Shown piece after piece: positions 21,736-33,880 of a DNA stretch of 64,000 bases. A program made the position numbers and the translations under genes. Under the pieces are notes generated by a model that made no database searches, had not been told where the DNA came from, and worked only from the letters and a program-made list of their open reading frames with translations. Position 1 is the first letter of the stretch; the number at the start of each line of letters is the position of its first letter. Source of the DNA: Prosopocoilus inquinatus (lineage: Eukaryota; Arthropoda; Insecta; Coleoptera; Lucanidae); NCBI GenBank assembly GCA_036172665.1, contig CM069872.1, forward strand, positions 52,996,101-53,060,100, given 5' to 3'.

Positions 21736-22029
21736 CTGCGGTCGATTAGGTACGTTACGCAATCAGCTGTCTGTGGTCCTTTAGTCGTCGCCGGTTGTCA
21801 AAATACTGCGTCAGCACCACACTCAGCCAGACTTAAATTTCTGCTCCGCCGTCACTCTTGAAAATGGCGGCGACCTTCGTCGCAGGAATTGTACTTGCCC
21901 CCCCCCCCTCCAATAGAATGACGCAGCTCAAAACCTAATCTACCGTACTTGCGTCGCTATCCTAAATTTCGGAAATATGCTCCCCGCTATGAAACGGATC
22001 TGTTCCAATCAGGAATATGCAGAAAATGT
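21736..22029. other. spacer, nothing recognised
   Basis: Includes a short near-duplicate (ACGTTACTCAATCAGTTGTC and ACGTTACGCAATCAGCTGTC) and a poly-C run near 21900. No gene is seen. Confidence 0.35.
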
Positions 22030-23190
22030 AACCTCGTCCCCACGCATTAAGATCGCACCACGTACCTTTAGATTCCACGCATCCTATTAATCCGTTGGCA
22101 AAAAGAAAATACTTGGATAACACCTCAACAAACACGTAGAGCTTAATTCATTCCAGCGAGGCAACTTGAATGAATTAGGCTTAATCTCTTAATCCGATGC
22201 TTGAAAACACTTCAGCAGACGCGCAGAGCTTAATTCATTCAGGTCGTTTGGCCGGAATGAATTAAGCTCTGCGTGTCTGTTGAGGTGTTTTCAAGCGTCC
22301 CCACGCTTTAAGATCGCACCACGTACCTATAGATTCCACGCATCCTATTAATCCGTTGGCAAAGAAAAATGCTTGCAAAACACCTCAACAAACACGTAGA
22401 ACTTAATTCATTCCGGCCAGACGACCTGAATGAATTAAGCTCTGCGTGTCTGCTGAGGTGTTCTCAAGCGTCGGATTAAGAGATTAAGCTTAATTCATTC
22501 AAGCTGCCTAGCTGGAATGAATCAAGCTCTACATGTCTGTTGAGGTGTCTTCAAGCATCTTTTGTCAACAGATGAAGAGATTAAGCTTAATTTATTCAAG
22601 TCGTCTCGCTGGAATGAATTAAGCTCTACGTGTCTGTTGAGGTGTTTCCAAGCGTCGGATTTAAGAAATTAAGCCTAATTCATCAAGTTGCCTGGCTGGA
22701 ATGAATTAAGCTCTACGTATCTGTTGAGGTGTCTTCAAGCAGCTTTTTTTGCCAACGGATGAAGAGATTAAGCTTAATTCAATCAAGTCGTCTCGCTGGA
22801 ATGAATCAAGCTCTACGTGTCCGTTGAGGTGTTTTCAAGCATCTTTGGCTAGAAGTTTAGTTGTGAACGTGAATGTGAGAATCTGTGTGTGAAATTGCGC
22901 TGCAAGATTTATAACGACGACTTGAATTAATTAACCTTAATCTCTTCATCTGTTGACAAAAGATGCTTGAATATACTTCAACAGACACGTAGAGCTTAAT
23001 TTATTCCAGCCAGGCAACTTGAATGAATTAGCCCTAATCTCTTAATCCGACGCTTGAAAACACCTCAGCAGACACGCAGAGCTTAATTCATTCAGGTCGT
23101 TTGGCCGGAATGAATTAAGCTCTACGTGTCCTTTGAGGTGTTTTCAAGCATCTTTTGCCAGAAGTTCATTCTCACATTCACGTTCACAAC
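22030..23190. repeat. array of inverted repeats around TTAATTCATTC
   Basis: About ten hairpin-forming units contain AGCTTAATTCATTC... and its reverse complement GAATGAATTAAGCT, joined by ACCTCA(A/G)CAGACACG and CTTGAAAACACCTCA in both orientations. A 260-bp direct duplication (CGCACCACGTACCT near 22055 and 22315) lies at the left. An arm with GAACGTGAATGTGAGAATCT near 22870 is inverted near 23165. The array is non-coding and could form extended cruciforms. Confidence 0.85.
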
Positions 23191-23480
23191 GAAATACGCG
23201 CATGCAATCGATGATGCGCTTGTCCTAGCGCGCGTCGCAGAACAAAGTGAATCTCGCCAGACGTGGCCGCCGCGGAAATTACTCGATTTCTGAGCAAACG
23301 CGGCGGGCCAATCGGAAAGCAGAACGCCACGGACGAACGTGGTTACATCGGACCAATGAAAAGCGCCTTAATTTTTTCAAACGGCGCGTCAACGTCGCTT
23401 CCGGGGAACGTTGCCAAGTTTACAAACGATGATAGCGCATGCGCGTAGCTGCCGTAACGTACCAAAACTTCTCCATGCAA
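23191..23480. promoter_or_regulatory. GC-rich island with CCAAT boxes
   Basis: A locally GC-rich stretch with many CpG and two CCAAT-type motifs (GGGCCAATCGG near 23310 and GGACCAATGAAAAG near 23351). Two overlapping short open frames show no motif. It looks like a promoter or CpG-rich repeat end. Which gene it would serve is unclear. Confidence 0.3.
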
Positions 23481-24699
23481 ACAATTACAAACAACCGTGG
23501 AGGGGGGGGGGGGGGCGTAAAAGCAGTTACTGGACGTCCCTCTAATCCAAGGCGCGCGGATGTTGGCGCGTCGCTTAAACCGTTTGCGGAACGCACCGGC
23601 GCAGCGGCTTAGATTGGAGGAAAGTCTAGCGGTTCCTTTTTTTTTACATTACATGACCGACGTTACTTTCAAAATTCCGCGCGGTTCAAAAACCCCCGAA
23701 GCTCAATCGCCTCAATCGGTAAATTCTCATCTGCTATGATGAAGCCTTGCGCCGAGCGCGCGCCGTGCGTCGTCGTCGCGTGGGGGTTTCTTAGAAAATT
23801 AAGGGAGAGGGACGAAGGGGGGGGGACGGGGAATTTAATGCAGTCCAGCTCCGTCGCTCGCCCCCTCCTCTCCTTCCCCCCTCCCCGAAAAAGAAGAAGA
23901 AAGTTTCCAAATTTAATCTGTCCGACCGATAATCTCTCTTCCAGATCGTTTTTGTTCGCCCGACTTTGAACCCGTCGTCTCTCGTCACAATGAATCACAT
24001 CCCTGCTGCTGCTTGAAAGTTTTAAATTAGTTTATGTATGATAATCGGCGGTGAGGAGGGGAGGGGGGAGGGTGGGAAGGTGGAGGAGATAATCAAAGAG
24101 AGGATCACCTGGATTGCAGATTTAAAACTTCGCGTTCGGTTACGCGTCAGATAAGATTGAAATTAAAAATCGAAAATGTAGGTAACCCATTCTACTTCCG
24201 TGCGCGTTCAATGCTACAATGAAAATGCACGAGTGATTGATGGGTTGCCTATTATTTCGTTCTAATGTGGTAATGTAGTCACTCGATTAGTGAACTTCTA
24301 TCGACGGCTTCAATCGTGGCTCGTTCCTTATTTATTTGTTTGTCCCCCACCCCCACCCCGTGAGAGGTTCGGGGTTGAAGGAGACCTTTCGAGAAGCGAA
24401 ACTCGTTCGCGTTCGCGCCGGAATTCATACGGGAGCGCGATAATTCGGCCGTACTAACTGGATTTGCCGGCTCGAACAATGCGCCTTTGAAGTCGCCGGC
24501 ATTCGAACGTAAGAAAACGAGATTTCGAGCTTTGTCGGAGGGGGGGGGGGGGGTAGGCGAAAGAATCATTGAGAAGTCGATGCGGAAATCTTCAAAGCGA
24601 CGAGCGGATTTTAACAAGTGCAACAAATGTCAGGTGTTTTCGTTTGTGCCCCCCCTGATTAATAAATCGTGTGTAATCACGATTCTGCGCGTTCGTTCT
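23481..24699. other. intergenic, GC-variable, nothing firmly recognised
   Basis: Contains poly-G runs at about 23502-23515 and 24540-24553. A short imperfect inverted pair (TAGGTAACCCATTCTA near 24180 and GATGGGTTGCCTATTA near 24239) is related to the one at 31530. Open frames of 109-115 codons show no domain. Confidence 0.35.
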
Positions 24700-25545
24700 T
24701 CGAGGTTATGTCTTTACGATTACTTCTCCTTCACGTGTTTGTGATTACTTCTCCTGCGTGTCTTTACGATCGTTTCTTCTTCGTGTGCTCACGATTACTT
24801 CTCCTTCGCGTCTTTATGATTACTTCTCCTTCGCGTCTTTACGATTACTTCTCCTTTGTGTCTTTACGATTACTTCTCCTTCGTGTCTTTACGATTACTT
24901 CTCCTTCGCCTTTTTACGATTACTTCTCCTTCGCGTCTTTATGGTTACTTCTCCTTCGCGTCTTTACGATTACTTCTCCTTTGTGTCTTTACGATTACTT
25001 CTCCTTCGTGTCTTTACGATTACTTCTCCTTCGCCTTTTTACGATTACTTCTCCTTCGCGTCTTTACGATTACTTCTCCTTTGTGTCTTTACGATTACTT
25101 CTCCTTCGCCTTTTTACGATTACTTCTCCTTTGCGTCTTTACGATTACTTCTCCTTCGCGTCTTTACGATTACTTCTCCTTTGTGTCTTTACGATTACTT
25201 CTCCTTCGCCTTTTTACGATTACTTCTCCTTCGCCTTTTTACGATTACTTCTCCTTCGCGTCTTTACGATTACTTCTCCTTTGTGTCTTTACGATTACTT
25301 CTCCTTCGCCTTTTTACGATTACTTCTCCTTTGCGTCTTTACGATTACTTCTCCTTCGCGTCTTTACGATTACTTCTCCTTTGTGTCTTTACGATTACTT
25401 CTCCTTCGCCTTTTTACGATTACTTCTCCTTTGCGTCTTTACGATTACTTCTCCTTCATGTCTTTGCGATTACTTCTCCCGCAGGTCTTCGCGATTACTT
25501 CTCCCGCACGTCTGTGCGTGATTATTTCTCCCCCACTTCAGATTA
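24700..25545 (+). repeat. 25-bp minisatellite, over 30 copies
   Basis: The unit CGATTACTTCTCCTTCGCGT plus CTTTA (25 bp) repeats head to tail with small variants (TTTGTGT, TTCGCCTTTT). Because 25 is not a multiple of 3 and the unit has no stop in any forward frame, all three + frames stay open for 220-300 codons. They read as variants of LRLLLLRVFTITSPSRLYDY. These open frames are a by-product of the repeat, not genes. Confidence 0.95.
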
Positions 25546-26744
25546 AGCGATCGCGATTACAACTTGGATAAACAGAATAACCTCAAAAAAAATCTACGAA
25601 TAATTTTAGTTCTCCCGCGTTCCGCTGCTTTATTTATTTATTTTTTTTGAACGCATGAATAAAACATGAAGAGGAGGAGTTCGACGTGTGTCCGTCGCAC
25701 AAAGAAGTTAACCTCGTCAAATCCATTCCGACAAATATACATATGTACGTGTGTTGGCTGGAAACTTTCGGCGAATTTTCGAAAACCCCCGAGGACTTAA
25801 AAAAAAAAGGGAAACGGGGACAGGGCGAGGAGCGAAATTTCGTTTCACTTTGTGAATAAATTCACGCGCCGCACGAAAAAAAAAGACCTTAACATTTCGC
25901 GCGCAAGAAGGGGACTTCCCCAACAACGCAATTATTAGTCGAGTGTTTGGGTCTTCTGGTACGGAGTTAATTTCGCGCGCCGAGAACCCAACAAAGAACT
26001 AAACTCTCGTCGTTAAAAGTTTCGGCGCGAAGTTTTTCGCTGTTAAATTTACCGAAAATTATCATCATCCGACTGCGCGTCGCTTCCCGTGGGGGTGGGG
26101 CTGGGGGAGGGAGACCGGGGGCGTTCATTATTTTTATCATCATCGCGGTGTCTGTATTTTTAGTTTAGTTTACGTATAAGTAGTTCAAGAGTTTCAGTCA
26201 CTTTTGAAACTTATTTCATTTGGAAGCTCGAGTTTCGAGTTTCATCGTCCTACAGAGAGGAACTTCGATCGTCTCGGTCTAAAAATTAGTTGCGTGCCGG
26301 GGGTATTGATGTCCGTTGATTAAAAGTCCGGGGCATTACACGAACGCATCCGGGGAGCAGCAGGAGAAGCCCGCACCGTGCCGCCTAATATTTCTATTTA
26401 GCTTTAATGCCACGACAAGCCGCCTCCTCCCCCCTCCACTCCCACGGCGGAATTTATTTTATAAAATAAGCGTTCTGAGCTTCCTTCCAAAAACCAAAGT
26501 TGTCGACACTCGCGAAAAGTAACTCAAGCCCAAGTAGTACAAACAGCCCCAAGGTGTTGGGGACGTCGCTAAACGACTGACGCCCCGAAGCGCGTTGATA
26601 AAAGGAGACCAACCACGCCCCCAAACGTTTGCACGAATCGAAACCATCGCGACATCAGCAAGGACCAACCGCATTTCAAGCGACATCAAGACACCCAACG
26701 GAGTTTAAAGGTCGAGAGTGAAACTAAAATAATTGCCTCCGTCG
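25546..26744. other. intergenic, nothing recognised
   Basis: Mixed sequence with G-rich patches. Open frames of 68-79 codons show no motif and no splice-consistent exon was found. Confidence 0.35.
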
Positions 26745-28170
26745 AAATGCATATAAACTCGCAAAAAACTGTAATTCACATGGACTAGACTAACGTGAAA
26801 ACCAGTGACGGCGGGCGATGGAATAACAAATTCAGAACGGTTTTCGCGAAACAGTTTCGTTTCGTTCATGAAAGATGATGCAATCCTGTCTAAAAAAAAA
26901 AAAGAAGGAATAGAATCTCCGAACGACTTTGTTTATTTAAAACCGCAAGGGAGTGCCTATGCGCCGAGAATTTTAAACTAATTTATGGTCGGAGTATTTT
27001 AAAGCAAAAGCTTAAACAAGCAGCTGGAAAAAAAAACTGTAAGTCACATGGAGTAGACTAACAGGAGAAAAAGGGGGCGACGGATATTTTATGACTGTCT
27101 GAACGCGTGAAATAACAAATTCCGAACGGTTTTTGCGAAACGGTTTGCGCTCGTTCGTGAAAGATGATGCAATCCTATATATAAAAAAAAAAAGAAGGAA
27201 TACAATACAATCACCGAACGACTTTGTTTATTTAAAACCGCAAAGGAGTGCCGATGCTTCGTGAATTTTATACTAATTTATGGCCGGAGTATTTTAAATC
27301 GAAAGCTTAAACAAGCGGCTGAAAAAAAAGACTATAATTCACGTGGACTACACTAACGTGAAAAAAAGGCGGCTGGCGACAGAAATTTTATAACTGTCTG
27401 AACGCGTAGAATAATAAATTCCGAACTGTTTTCGCGAATCAGATGAAATGGATTTATAAAAAATAAAAAACTTCTAAAAAAAAAAGGAATACAATCTCCG
27501 AACGACTTTGTTTATTTAAAACCGTAAAGGAGTGCTGGGGCGTCGAGAATTTTATACTAATTTATGGCCGGAGTATTTTAAAACGAACGCTTAAACAAGC
27601 GGCTGGAAAAAAATGTAAATCACATGGAGTAAACTAACGGGGGAAAAATCGGCGGCTGAAATTTTATGACTGTCTGAACGCGTGAAATAACAAATTCCGA
27701 ACGGTTTTCGCGAAACAGTTTGCGCTCGTTCGTGAAAGATGCAATCCTTTCTAAAAAAAAAAGGAATATAATCTCCGAACGACTTTGTTTATTTAAAACC
27801 GCAAAGGAGTGCCGATGCTTCGTGAATTTTATACTAATTTATGGCCGGAGTATTTTAAAGCGAAAGCCTAAACAAGCGGCTGAAAAAAAAACCTGTAATT
27901 CACGTAGCCTAGACTAACGGAAAAAAGGCGGCGACAAAAATTTTATGAGCACGTGGAATAACTAATTCGCAGAATGGATGAAATACGATTGCACTCGTTT
28001 ATGAAAGATGATGCAATCCTATCTAGAAAGAAAAAAAGGAATAGAATCTCTAAACTACATTTATTATTATTTAAAGCCGCAAGGGAATGCCGATGCATCG
28101 AAAATTTTGCACTTATTTAGGGCCGGAGTATTTTAAAACGAAAGTTCAAACAAGCTTCTGAAATGAAACG
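26745..28170 (+). repeat. ~285-bp satellite, five copies
   Basis: GACTTTGTTTATTTAAAACC recurs near 26925, 27220, 27504 and 27780, with a diverged fifth near 28060. Each unit also shares GAATAACAAATTC, GAAAGATGATGCAATCC, AATTTATGG(C/T)CGGAGTATTT and AAACAAGC(G/A)GCTG. Spacing drifts from about 275 to 295 bp because of short A-run differences. Confidence 0.85.
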
Positions 28171-28329
28171 CAAAACGCGAGATTCTTATTTAAGGTTCGC
28201 CGAATTAATCATTCCAGCGAAGACGAGAGCGATGGTGTCTGACGTTTATCGCAATTTAAAATTCCGACGAACTGGGTGCGGAAAATAAAGCGATTTAAAC
28301 ACAAGGGAGTTTCTTAATATTGCGAACAA

Positions 28330-28820
28330 ACGCGGCCGGTCGCAAACTGAATCGAATTTGAAATGTTTCCGAAGGTTTGGAAAAGTTTTCAGTCGCCTTT
28401 TACGACACGCAAACTTTACGTCGGGAGCATGCGAATTAATACACGGAACTATCTATCATGCACGGCCGGCCAAAGAATGAAATTATTTTGATTGTTTTCG
28501 AAGAGTCGAAGAAGTTTTCAGTCGCCTTTTACGACACGCAGATTTTACGTCGGGCATAAAATATTTAGCGCGTGCGAATTAAGTAACAAAATGATCAATT
28601 CTGCACGGCCGGCGGCCAAAAATTAAAATAAAATTGAATTATTTTCGCAGGTTTGGAGAAATTTTCGTTCGCCTTTTACGACACGCAGATTTTACGCCGG
28701 TCAGAAAATATTTCGCTCGTGCGAATTAACACACTTGGCCGGCGGTGGCCAAAAATTGAAATAAATTTAAATCATTTCCGAAGGTTTGGAAAAGTTTGAG
28801 GTCGCCTTGGATTTAATTTT
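28330..28820 (+). repeat. ~135-145-bp tandem repeat
   Basis: GTCGCCTTTTACGACACGCA recurs near 28393, 28523 and 28669, with a truncated copy near 28801. Shared landmarks are GCACGGCCGGC and GAAGGTTTGGAAAAGTTTT. Confidence 0.8.
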
Positions 28821-30180
28821 ATTTAATTTATTTTTTTTCAATAATGTTTAATTTTCATTTTTAATTTAATTTTTTTTTTTAGATTATTTATTGTTAATTT
28901 TTAATTTTTGCTCTCTCTGAATTTGATTTTTACGCAGTTTTATTTTTCTTTTTTTTTTTGTTTTTTTAATTTTGAATAATTTTTAGCTTTGACTTAACAC
29001 AGTATTCTTGCGCAATTTAATTTTAACATTTTTTAAAATCTTGAACGAAAACGAACGAAGAGCGATTTTTATCAATTCTTAATTTTGATTAAGGAAAAGC
29101 AAAACAAATGAAAACGAAGAGCAAATTAAAAAATAAACTATCCAATATTTAATTAGAAACGAAAAAAAAAGAAACGCTAAAATAAAAAAGCCTAAACAAA
29201 TGAAGAACGATTTTTGGTTTTTTAATAATTTTTTTGTTTTGCTGTTTTTAATTTTTAATAATTTTTAGTTTTGGCTTAACACGATTCATTCTTGCGCAAG
29301 TTTTTTTTTTTTAATCTTGAAAGAAAATGAAAACAAACGAAGAACGATTTTTATCAATTCTTAATTTCGATTAAGGAAAGCCAGAAAGCAAAACAAACGA
29401 AAACGAAAAACAAATTAAAAAAAACTATGCAATATTTAAGTAAAAACGAAAAAATAAACGTTAAAAAAGAAAGTCTAATAAACAAATGAGGAACAATTTT
29501 TTGTTTTTTAATTTTTAATAATTCATTGTTTTTGTTGTTTTTAATTTTTAATAATTTTAAGTTTTGGCTTGGCTCCTTTATTCCTCCGCAATTTAATTTA
29601 AACGTTTTTTTAAAAATCTTGAAAGAAACTGAAAACAAACGAGAACGATTTTTTTGTTTTTTAATAATTTTTTTGTTTCTGGTGTTTTTAATTTTTAATT
29701 TTGGCTTGACACTATTTATTTATTCTTGCGCAATTTAATTGAAAAAAAAAAATTAAAAAATCTTGAAAGAAAATGAAAACAAACGAAGGACGATTTTTGT
29801 CAATTCTTAATTTCGATTAAGCCATAGCAAATTAAACGAAAACGAAGAACAAATAAAAAAAATTACACAATATTTAACTAAAAAACGAAGAAAAGAAACG
29901 CAAAAATGAGAAAGTCTAATAAACAAATGAAGAACGATTTTTTGTTTTTTAATTTTTCATAATCTTTTGTTTTTGTTGCTTTTAATTTTTTAAGGATTTT
30001 GTTTTGGCTTGGTGCTATTTATTCTAGCGCAATTTAATTGCAAGAAAATTATTTAAAAAAACTCGAGAAAACAAACGAAGGACGATTTTTATATTTTTTC
30101 TTTTTTTTTAAGTTTCAACGTGGAAAGCCGAAACAAATAAAGGCAAATCTAAACGTATTTAATTTTACGCAAAAAAAAAA
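28821..30180 (+). repeat. long AT-rich tandem repeat, diverged
   Basis: Units of roughly 280-450 bp share CTTGCGCAATTTAATT, GAAAATGAAAACAAACGAAG, ATCAATTCTTAATTTCGATT and AGTTTTGGCTT. At least four units lie between 29000 and 30120 with varied length. Open frames inside are low-complexity and not called. Confidence 0.6.
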
Positions 30181-30342
30181 CTAATTACGTGCCGGGATCT
30201 CCACGGACGAAAACTTTTGGACGACGGTGTACAACGACGCCCCCTGAAATACGTACACACTCACTTCCAATAATTAATTAATTAATTAATTAATTTCGAA
30301 ATGCGATCTAATTAACGACGTTTTCTCAAAAATCTGTTCCAG

Positions 30343-30427
30343 AGCATTCCTAAGGATCCTCTGCGTGTGCTGCCCCCGGCAAGTAAGACGGCGCTACCAA
30401 CCCGCCTTCAGGAGCAAACCCAGCCAA
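30343..30427 (+). other. candidate exon of a long-intron gene
   Basis: A TCTGTTCCAG acceptor, an 85-bp open segment and a GTAAGA donor. The frame reads SIPKDPLRVLPPASKTAL and continues to TRLQEQTQP. Its end phase (1) fits the 23-bp candidate exon at 32018-32040, and that in turn fits the candidate last exon at 48732. I do not recognise the protein. Flanking sequence is far more AT-rich than this segment. Confidence 0.4.
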
Positions 30428-30429
30428 GT

Positions 30430-30960
30430 AAGAGAGCTTCCCCTATCCCCCGCCCCCTCCCCGCCCCCCGTCATTCTTTAAATTAAAACGCGCGCCAGTC
30501 ATCATCAGGGCGAGGGGGGCAAATCGCGTTAAATTACAGAGACGGGGGAACCCTCGACGTTTCGTGTAAACTCCCGAAGACTTCGATTTCAGTTCCCCCC
30601 CGCCCCCCTCGCGATTATTAGGAAAATTGCAAAACGACAAAACGATCGTGAGATGACGGCGCTGTCTCCATTTGTTTTAGGTTTTAGGTTATGATCAGGG
30701 AAAAGAATTCGGGCCACTTCTTCCGCGACCAATACAAAAATTTAGTACTCGGACTCTAATAACCCCGCCCACAACAATCTCTGCCAGATGAAAATGCTCG
30801 GCTTGCCCTCCTTCCCCTCCTACTCATCAACAACAATACGATGTATCGAAGCAAAGAGTACATTCGACGTAAAAAGCATCCAGCACTAAGTGGCCTGAAT
30901 TCTTTTCCCCGGTTATGATGTTTAAATATCAAGCGTGATTATCCAAATTGTAAGCGATCG
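30430..30960. other. GC-rich spacer, nothing recognised
   Basis: C- and G-run-rich sequence. ATGATCAGGG..AAAAGAATTC near 30690 and GAATTCTTTTCCCCGGTTATGAT near 30898 are approximate inverted copies and may bound a ~230-bp mobile element. Confidence 0.3.
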
Positions 30961-30962
30961 TG

Positions 30963-31050
30963 AAGTGGGGGGGGGGAAGTAATCAGTAATCACGAAGGCA
31001 TGGAGGAGAAGTAATCGCAAAGACGTGAAGGAGAAGTAATCGCAAAGACT
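30963..31050 (-). repeat. 25-bp minisatellite fragment, reverse orientation
   Basis: Three units of GGAGAAGTAATCGCAAAGAC type, the reverse complement of the 24700-25545 unit, directly after a poly-G run (GTGGGGGGGGGGAAGTAATC). Confidence 0.8.
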
Positions 31051-32017
31051 TTTAATTTTAATTCAGCGCATGACGTCATTGTTTTCTTTCTTTTTTTTTG
31101 ACATCTGTTGGTGTTTTGACGTTTTAATTATCCGCGCGGCGTTGCAACATGAAACTCATTCGGCCGCGAAATTAATTAACACAATCAACATTTATTGCCT
31201 CCGCTCAACAAGTGAGCGCCGCCGCCGTTTTATTTCCTCGTTTTTCGCGTAATCTCGTTTTGGCATTGTTTGGCTTAATTGGAAATTTTCATGTCGTGTC
31301 CATGAAGGTAATGGATTAGAAGTTTCTCCTCGCCACACCCCCCCCCTTCGCGCGCCATCTCGCGGTGTGAGCACGCACGAGAATTTGACGTCCGCAAAAA
31401 AAAAATTGGGTTGGGTTTCGCGTTTGTCACAACTGGAGCAGTAAAACTTACTGATTTGTAAACGTGCGCAATTTGTGACCAAAAGATTAAAAAAAAGGGG
31501 GCTGCTCCTCTCCATTCTAAATTTTTGAATAGGCAACCCGTTAATCAGACAAAATAAAATCAACTTGGTGTGTGTATTGAATGCGCAGGAGTAGAACGGG
31601 TTGCCTACTTTGTAAATTTTAAGACGGTATGTTTACCTACCTGCTCGGGAGTAAAACTGGTTGCCTATTTTTGTAAATTTTAAGGCGTTTAAGATGATTA
31701 ACTTTGTGTTTGTATTTTTTTCTTTTTTGTTAAACTGTTGCAGAGTTTCTCATCGCAGCGATATTACTCGTCCTACTCGCTCCGCCACAACTCTTGCGAG
31801 CAGACATACATTTAGCACACGGCCCCGCCTCGGCCTAACATCACCGCCAACCTGCCTTTCACTCGGTCCACCTCGCTCTTCTATTTTTAAAAAAACAAAA
31901 TAAAAGAAACGCGGCGTTATTTTTTCTTCTTCATCGTCCCTCCGCCGCCGCCGCCCGCCGCGTTATTATTAATAACAGTCCGTGAAATTCAATTTCCTCT
32001 CTTCTGCATACTTCCAG
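31051..32017. other. intergenic with a small inverted repeat
   Basis: At 31531-31608, TAGGCAACCCGTT and AACGGGTTGCCTA form a short inverted repeat. The right half is partly repeated at 31640-31690 (AACTGGTTGCCTATTT). The 123-codon minus-strand frame at 31192-31563 has no motif. Confidence 0.4.
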
Positions 32018-32040
32018 TCCATCAGGCCTGTGTGCTCAAG
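32018..32040 (+). other. candidate 23-bp microexon
   Basis: A polypyrimidine tract with CATACTTCCAG is followed by 23 bases ending CTCAAG and a GTATGT donor. Joined to the candidate exon at 30343 it reads ...QTQP-IHQACVLK in frame. The call rests only on splice signals and phase, so it is weak. Confidence 0.25.
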
Positions 32041-32805
32041 GTATGTCCCGACGACCGACGGCGACGCCCCCACCTCCCTTTCCGACGAGGTCCCTCCTAT
32101 TCGCCGGTGCTTTTGTTATTTATTTATTTATTATTTACGTCGTAATGCGAGCTTTTAGTAATCTTACATCGACGAGAGGGCTTTTCCGTTTTAATGTTGG
32201 CTGCCGCTGCTGCGTAACGTAAATCAATCAATCTTTTACAGCGACAAATAAAATACATTCACATTGGTCCTTCGAGCCGGATTGACCGGATTAGTTTTCT
32301 TTTAGATTAGAAGCACTGGCGCTCAGCGAGCGGATCCTCGTCGGCCCTTCTTTCTCTCTCTCTCTTTTTGTCTGTGTGTGTGTCTTTGCACTCCTCGACG
32401 TACTATGTATAAACGTTTGCAATCCGGAGCGCCCATTTCCGGTAGCAAGAACACGGAACTGCTTATCTGGCGCACCGCTTACTCTAACTTTGTTGAGTGT
32501 TGTACATACACACTTTTTTGTATTGTTATTATTATTATTGTTATTATACTCGTTCGTTCACTACTCAAGTACTGTCTGTGTACTTAGGTGTTCTTTTGTC
32601 TTTCACGTCCAACCCCCCTTCATAAAATCGCAAACGTAAGGATAAAGTGACTCCGCAATTTAAATTGCGCGCGTGGATAGAAGTCCCATTTAAAAAAAAA
32701 AAATTTTGCTCGCTTTAAAAAAAAGTTTTGCAAAATTTTGGGTTGGTAGGTTCATCCGACTGCTGAAAATCAAACTGAAAGACACGTGCCGATTCGCGGA
32801 AATCA
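32041..32805. other. intergenic, nothing recognised
   Basis: Contains a CT/GT simple tract near 32345-32385 and no supported gene. Confidence 0.35.
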
Positions 32806-33415
32806 ACAGCCAACAGATCGCGCTTTTAATAAGGAAATCAAACAGCTGTCATTAATGTTATTGTTTGTCCTCCTAATTTAAGGTTTTTGTTCTGAATTTG
32901 TTCTGAATTTGATTTTTATACAGTTTTCGTTTTTTCCTTTGTTTTTAATTTTTAATAATTTTTAGTTGGACAACAGATGGCGCTTTAATAAAGAAACAAA
33001 CAGCTGTCATTAATATTGTTGTTTGTCCTAATTTTTGGCTTTTGTTATTTTTGCCCTGAATTTGATTTTTATACAGTTTTCGTTTTTTCCTTTGTTTATA
33101 ATTTTTAATAATTTTTAGTTGGACAACAGATGGCGCTTTAATAAGGAAAACAAACCGCTGTCATTAATGTTATTTTTTGTCCCTGTTAAAAATAGGAGCA
33201 CGAAGAAACAAAAGCAAATTAAAAAAAAAAACGAATTGTCCTGCGCAAAAAAAAAATACGACAAACAAAAGAGAAACGTCAACAAAATATGCACAATGCA
33301 TAAAGCGAAAAGAAAACAAAGAAATGTTCGCCGTTTCTTGAACAATTTAAGTCAGAAAGCGGCCGGGAGATGGCGCAATAATAATAACTTTTAGTTTCTC
33401 ACGTAATTTTTGCTC
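32806..33415 (+). repeat. ~152-bp tandem repeat with ACAGATGGCGC
   Basis: The phrase GACAACAGATGGCGCTTTAA followed by AACAGCTGTCATTAATG occurs near 32970 and 33122, with a diverged copy near 32813. Later copies lie near 33887 and 40717. Between them run T-rich GAATTTGATTTTTATACAG tracts. Confidence 0.7.
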
Positions 33416-33880
33416 TGAATTTAATTTTTATACAGTTTCAATTTTTTATTTTTCTTCTTTTTATGTTTCTTATAGTTTTAGTTTTCTGTTTTTCTTTTTA
33501 ATAATTTTTAGTTTCTTATGCTATTCTTGTTCTGAATTTGATTTATATATATTTTGTTTTTTTAATTTTTAACAATTTTTAACTTTTTATGTTATGTTTG
33601 CTATGAACTTGATTTTTATATTGTTTTAGTTTTTTCGGTTTTTAATTATTAATAATTTATGGCTTTTGTTATTTTTGCACTGAATTTCATTTTCACAGTT
33701 TTATTTTTTGATTTTCAATTTTTTTTATTTTTAATTTTTAATAATTTTTAGTTTTTCATGTTATTTTTGCTCCGAATGTGATTTTTAATTTTTAATAATT
33801 TTTAGTTTATGTTATTTTTGCTCCGAATTTGATTTTTATGCAGTTTTCGTTTTTTCGGTTTTGAATTATTAATAATTTTC
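33416..33880 (+). repeat. T-rich degenerate repeat tracts
   Basis: Eroded copies of the phrase TTGCTCTGAATTTGATTTTTAT and TTTTTAATAATTTTTAG at irregular spacing. They link the 152-bp repeat to the next family C copy. Confidence 0.5.

Noticed and set aside
24669..25571. Three overlapping + frames of 221-300 codons
   Set aside because: They are produced by the 25-bp stop-free tandem repeat, so they are not independent coding evidence.
31192..31563. 123-codon minus-strand open frame
   Set aside because: Contains part of a small inverted repeat and shows no domain.
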